NCBI GenBank assembly: GCA_006937955.1
Contig: SSNP01000015.1
Coordinates: 1,849,216-1,913,215 of the forward strand
Reading direction: 5' to 3'
DNA length: 64,000 bases
DNA from: Pachypanchax playfairii
Lineage: Eukaryota > Chordata > Actinopteri > Cyprinodontiformes > Aplocheilidae
Part shown: positions 62,521 to 64,000 of the stretch, one piece after another
How the letters are laid out: every line of letters begins with the position of its first letter
Numbering within the stretch: the first letter of the stretch is position 1
Translations under genes and position numbers: made by a program
The notes under the pieces: generated by a model
The model's input: the letters and a program-made list of their open reading frames with translations, nothing else
What the model was told of the DNA's origin: nothing
The model's database searches: none

Positions 62521-62818
62521 ATGAAGGTGAGTTTTTTTATGTTGTTTTGTATAATTAAGTGAAGTTACATTTTAAATTGTTTTTTGAACTTGTTTTTGAT
62601 ACAGAAATCGAAAGTGAAGCAGATGGATGAACACAAACCAGCTCAAAATCCTGAGACATTTTTGTCACCAGGTCAGTGGAAACATAATGATACAACAGAA
62701 TAATTCTGTTAAAACTATATGTCACATTTGACTCAGAATCTGTTTCCTGTTTTCAGATTTTTGTCTGGCAATAGAAGAGGTGCTGTTCACTTCTAAAGAC
62801 CATGAAGCAGATATAGAG
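62521..62818 (+). CDS. First coding exons of an unidentified gene (possibly ciliary)
   Basis: Three short exons with good splice sites join in frame: 62521-62526 (ATGAAG/gtgagt), 62605-62671 (donor gtcagt) and 62757-62818 (donor gtaaat). The start is MKKSKVKQMDEHKP, then NPETFLSPDFCLAIEEVLF and FTSKDHEADIE, 45 residues in all, hydrophilic with a possible helix at the end. I do not recognise the protein. The first exon is minimal, ATG plus one codon. Support comes from three consecutive in-frame GT/AG exons and an X-box at the right distance. Further exons must lie beyond 64000, as I found none in 62819-64000. A chance assembly of splice-like sites remains possible. Confidence 0.45.
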
Positions 62819-63029
62819 GTAAATAATTTAGAAAATATCCTGTAAATTGGAACCAAATTCAGCGAAACATAAACTAAACTGAGGTTATTTTACTGCTCAA
62901 TATTAGAAGAATTTAAATTCATAGATTTATTCTTGAATTGTCGTCCTGTTGTGTGATGTAATTCAAGCCAAGCTGTGTGACGGAGCTTACATTTGATTTG
63001 AGATTATTTTTGTTTAGATTGGAATTCAA

Positions 63030-63420
63030 AGATGACTTTAAAGATCCACTCTGGTAAAAATTGTGTTTTTTGTGTTATTAACATTCTTGTGGCATTTTTC
63101 TGACAATAGTGGACGTATCTTGAGAAAATTAAGCCCAAAATTGAATCTTTGAGTATTTCTCCTTCTACATCATTGTTATTCATTAGCAATTTGAAAAATG
63201 CTGTTTGAAAAAGAATGTTTTTGTGATGTATGAAATCGACTGTGCGGGCTTATAGCGCTAGCATAAACAGAGATATCTCAGCAACGGGGAAAGGGGCGGG
63301 GTTATCCTCTGCACCAACGGTTCCCCCAACACAGAGGTGAACTGCTAATGAGCTACTGCCAATATGGAGAAACCATTTAACCATTTTTATTAAATAAAAT
63401 ATTTGAATTAAATTTGTAGT
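63030..63420. repeat. Probable MITE-like repeat
   Basis: The start tttaaagatccactctggta has the same TTTAAAG form as the other MITE ends here, and the internal part (aacggggaaaggggcggggtt) is unusual for the local background. I could not find a matching right end, so it may be truncated. Confidence 0.35.
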
Positions 63421-63522
63421 CATTAGAAAATCAGTAGCTTGATATGGGATAAAGTTACTGGTTAGGTTACGGGGTCACAGGCTTATTAATGGGGCACAGA
63501 TACATCAATGCCATGCAGTCTT

Positions 63523-63923
63523 TTAAACAGGCATACTATGTAGAAAATTATGGCTTTTATTTCAACTACCAGGTGACAGTAATGAGCCAAATCACAACCC
63601 CGTCACTTCCACTAACCACCACAAGGTGGCAGCAATGAGTATTATTCCTCACACAAAGTGGCAGCGTTCAAGAGAATTGAATGAACCTTGAGCAGCAGAT
63701 CAGGAGGTCGGCCCAAAAAAAAGGCTTATACTCACTCTAGTAGTGGAAAAAAGTACTACAATTTTGCTAGACCGTCAAAAAATTCAAAAAAAGATCAATA
63801 ACGTTTAAAAATAAAAATAAATCACATAGAGACGTGGCAAACGACATGTTGTTTACCTCTGTATTGATAGTACTTTATTTTTAAAGAGCATAATACTGAA
63901 AATTCTACACATTATGCCTTTAA
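63523..63923. mobile_element. TTAA-flanked MITE (401 bp)
   Basis: The left end TTAAacaggcatactatgtag and the complement of the right end TTAAaggcataatgtgtag are inverted repeats with TTAA on both sides. It contains no coding remnant I can see, but holds ccacaaggtggcagcaatg. Confidence 0.75.
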
Positions 63924-64000
63924 TAGCACTGACATGACCGACAAACAAACATCAGAACAAAATCAGCTAATGTTGAACAGTTTATATACTTCCTACATCA

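Overview
This window is nuclear DNA of a ray-finned (teleost) fish. The evidence is intron-rich genes with GT/AG boundaries whose spliced products match vertebrate proteins almost end to end, an AT-rich background, and fish-type transposons: an L2-type LINE with a typical fish tail, PIF/Harbinger-derived MITEs and TTAA-flanked MITEs. There is no bacterial-style gene organisation and no CRISPR. One assembly gap (228 N) lies inside the LINE. All exon boundaries were placed by eye from splice sites, reading-frame continuity and remembered family sequences. No alignment or database search was run.

Layout, left to right. The first three coding exons of a MAP7-family gene (map7d2-like, minus strand) open the window and are divergent from pdha1 (+, complete, 390 aa). 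Then come prdx4 (+, 261 aa), sat1 (+, 169 aa) and a zfx orthologue (+, 699 aa) with a CpG-rich promoter. A ptgds-like lipocalin (minus, 182 aa) ends tail to tail with zfx, the two poly(A) signals being about 26 bp apart. About 6 kb of gene-poor, repeat-bearing DNA follows, then zdhhc23 (minus, 390 aa), another repeat-rich spacer, atp6v1a (minus, 617 aa) and wasf3 (minus, 468 aa). The last 9 kb is mostly mobile elements: a TTAA MITE, an L2 LINE, and a MITE bracketed by a 222-bp direct duplication. After these, a plus-strand gene of unknown identity begins at 62521 with an RFX-like X-box just upstream.

The genes do not form a pathway; they are a conserved-synteny mosaic. From memory of the human map, map7d2, pdha1, prdx4, sat1 and zfx belong to Xp22, zdhhc23 and atp6v1a to 3q13, and wasf3 to 13q12. 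Functions range from mitochondrial pyruvate oxidation (PDHA1), ER peroxide metabolism (PRDX4), polyamine acetylation (SAT1), transcription (ZFX), lipid-ligand transport (lipocalin), protein palmitoylation (ZDHHC23) and organelle acidification (ATP6V1A) to Arp2/3-driven actin assembly (WASF3).

I see no evidence of a new multi-gene system. The observations most worth following are a zfx that lacks zinc finger 11 and one acidic-domain exon, a MITE whose ends coincide exactly with a young host duplication, MITEs that still carry recognisable protein fragments (Harbinger N-terminus, a basic TRIxIG motif, a THAP-like piece), and a possible ciliary gene promoter at the right edge.
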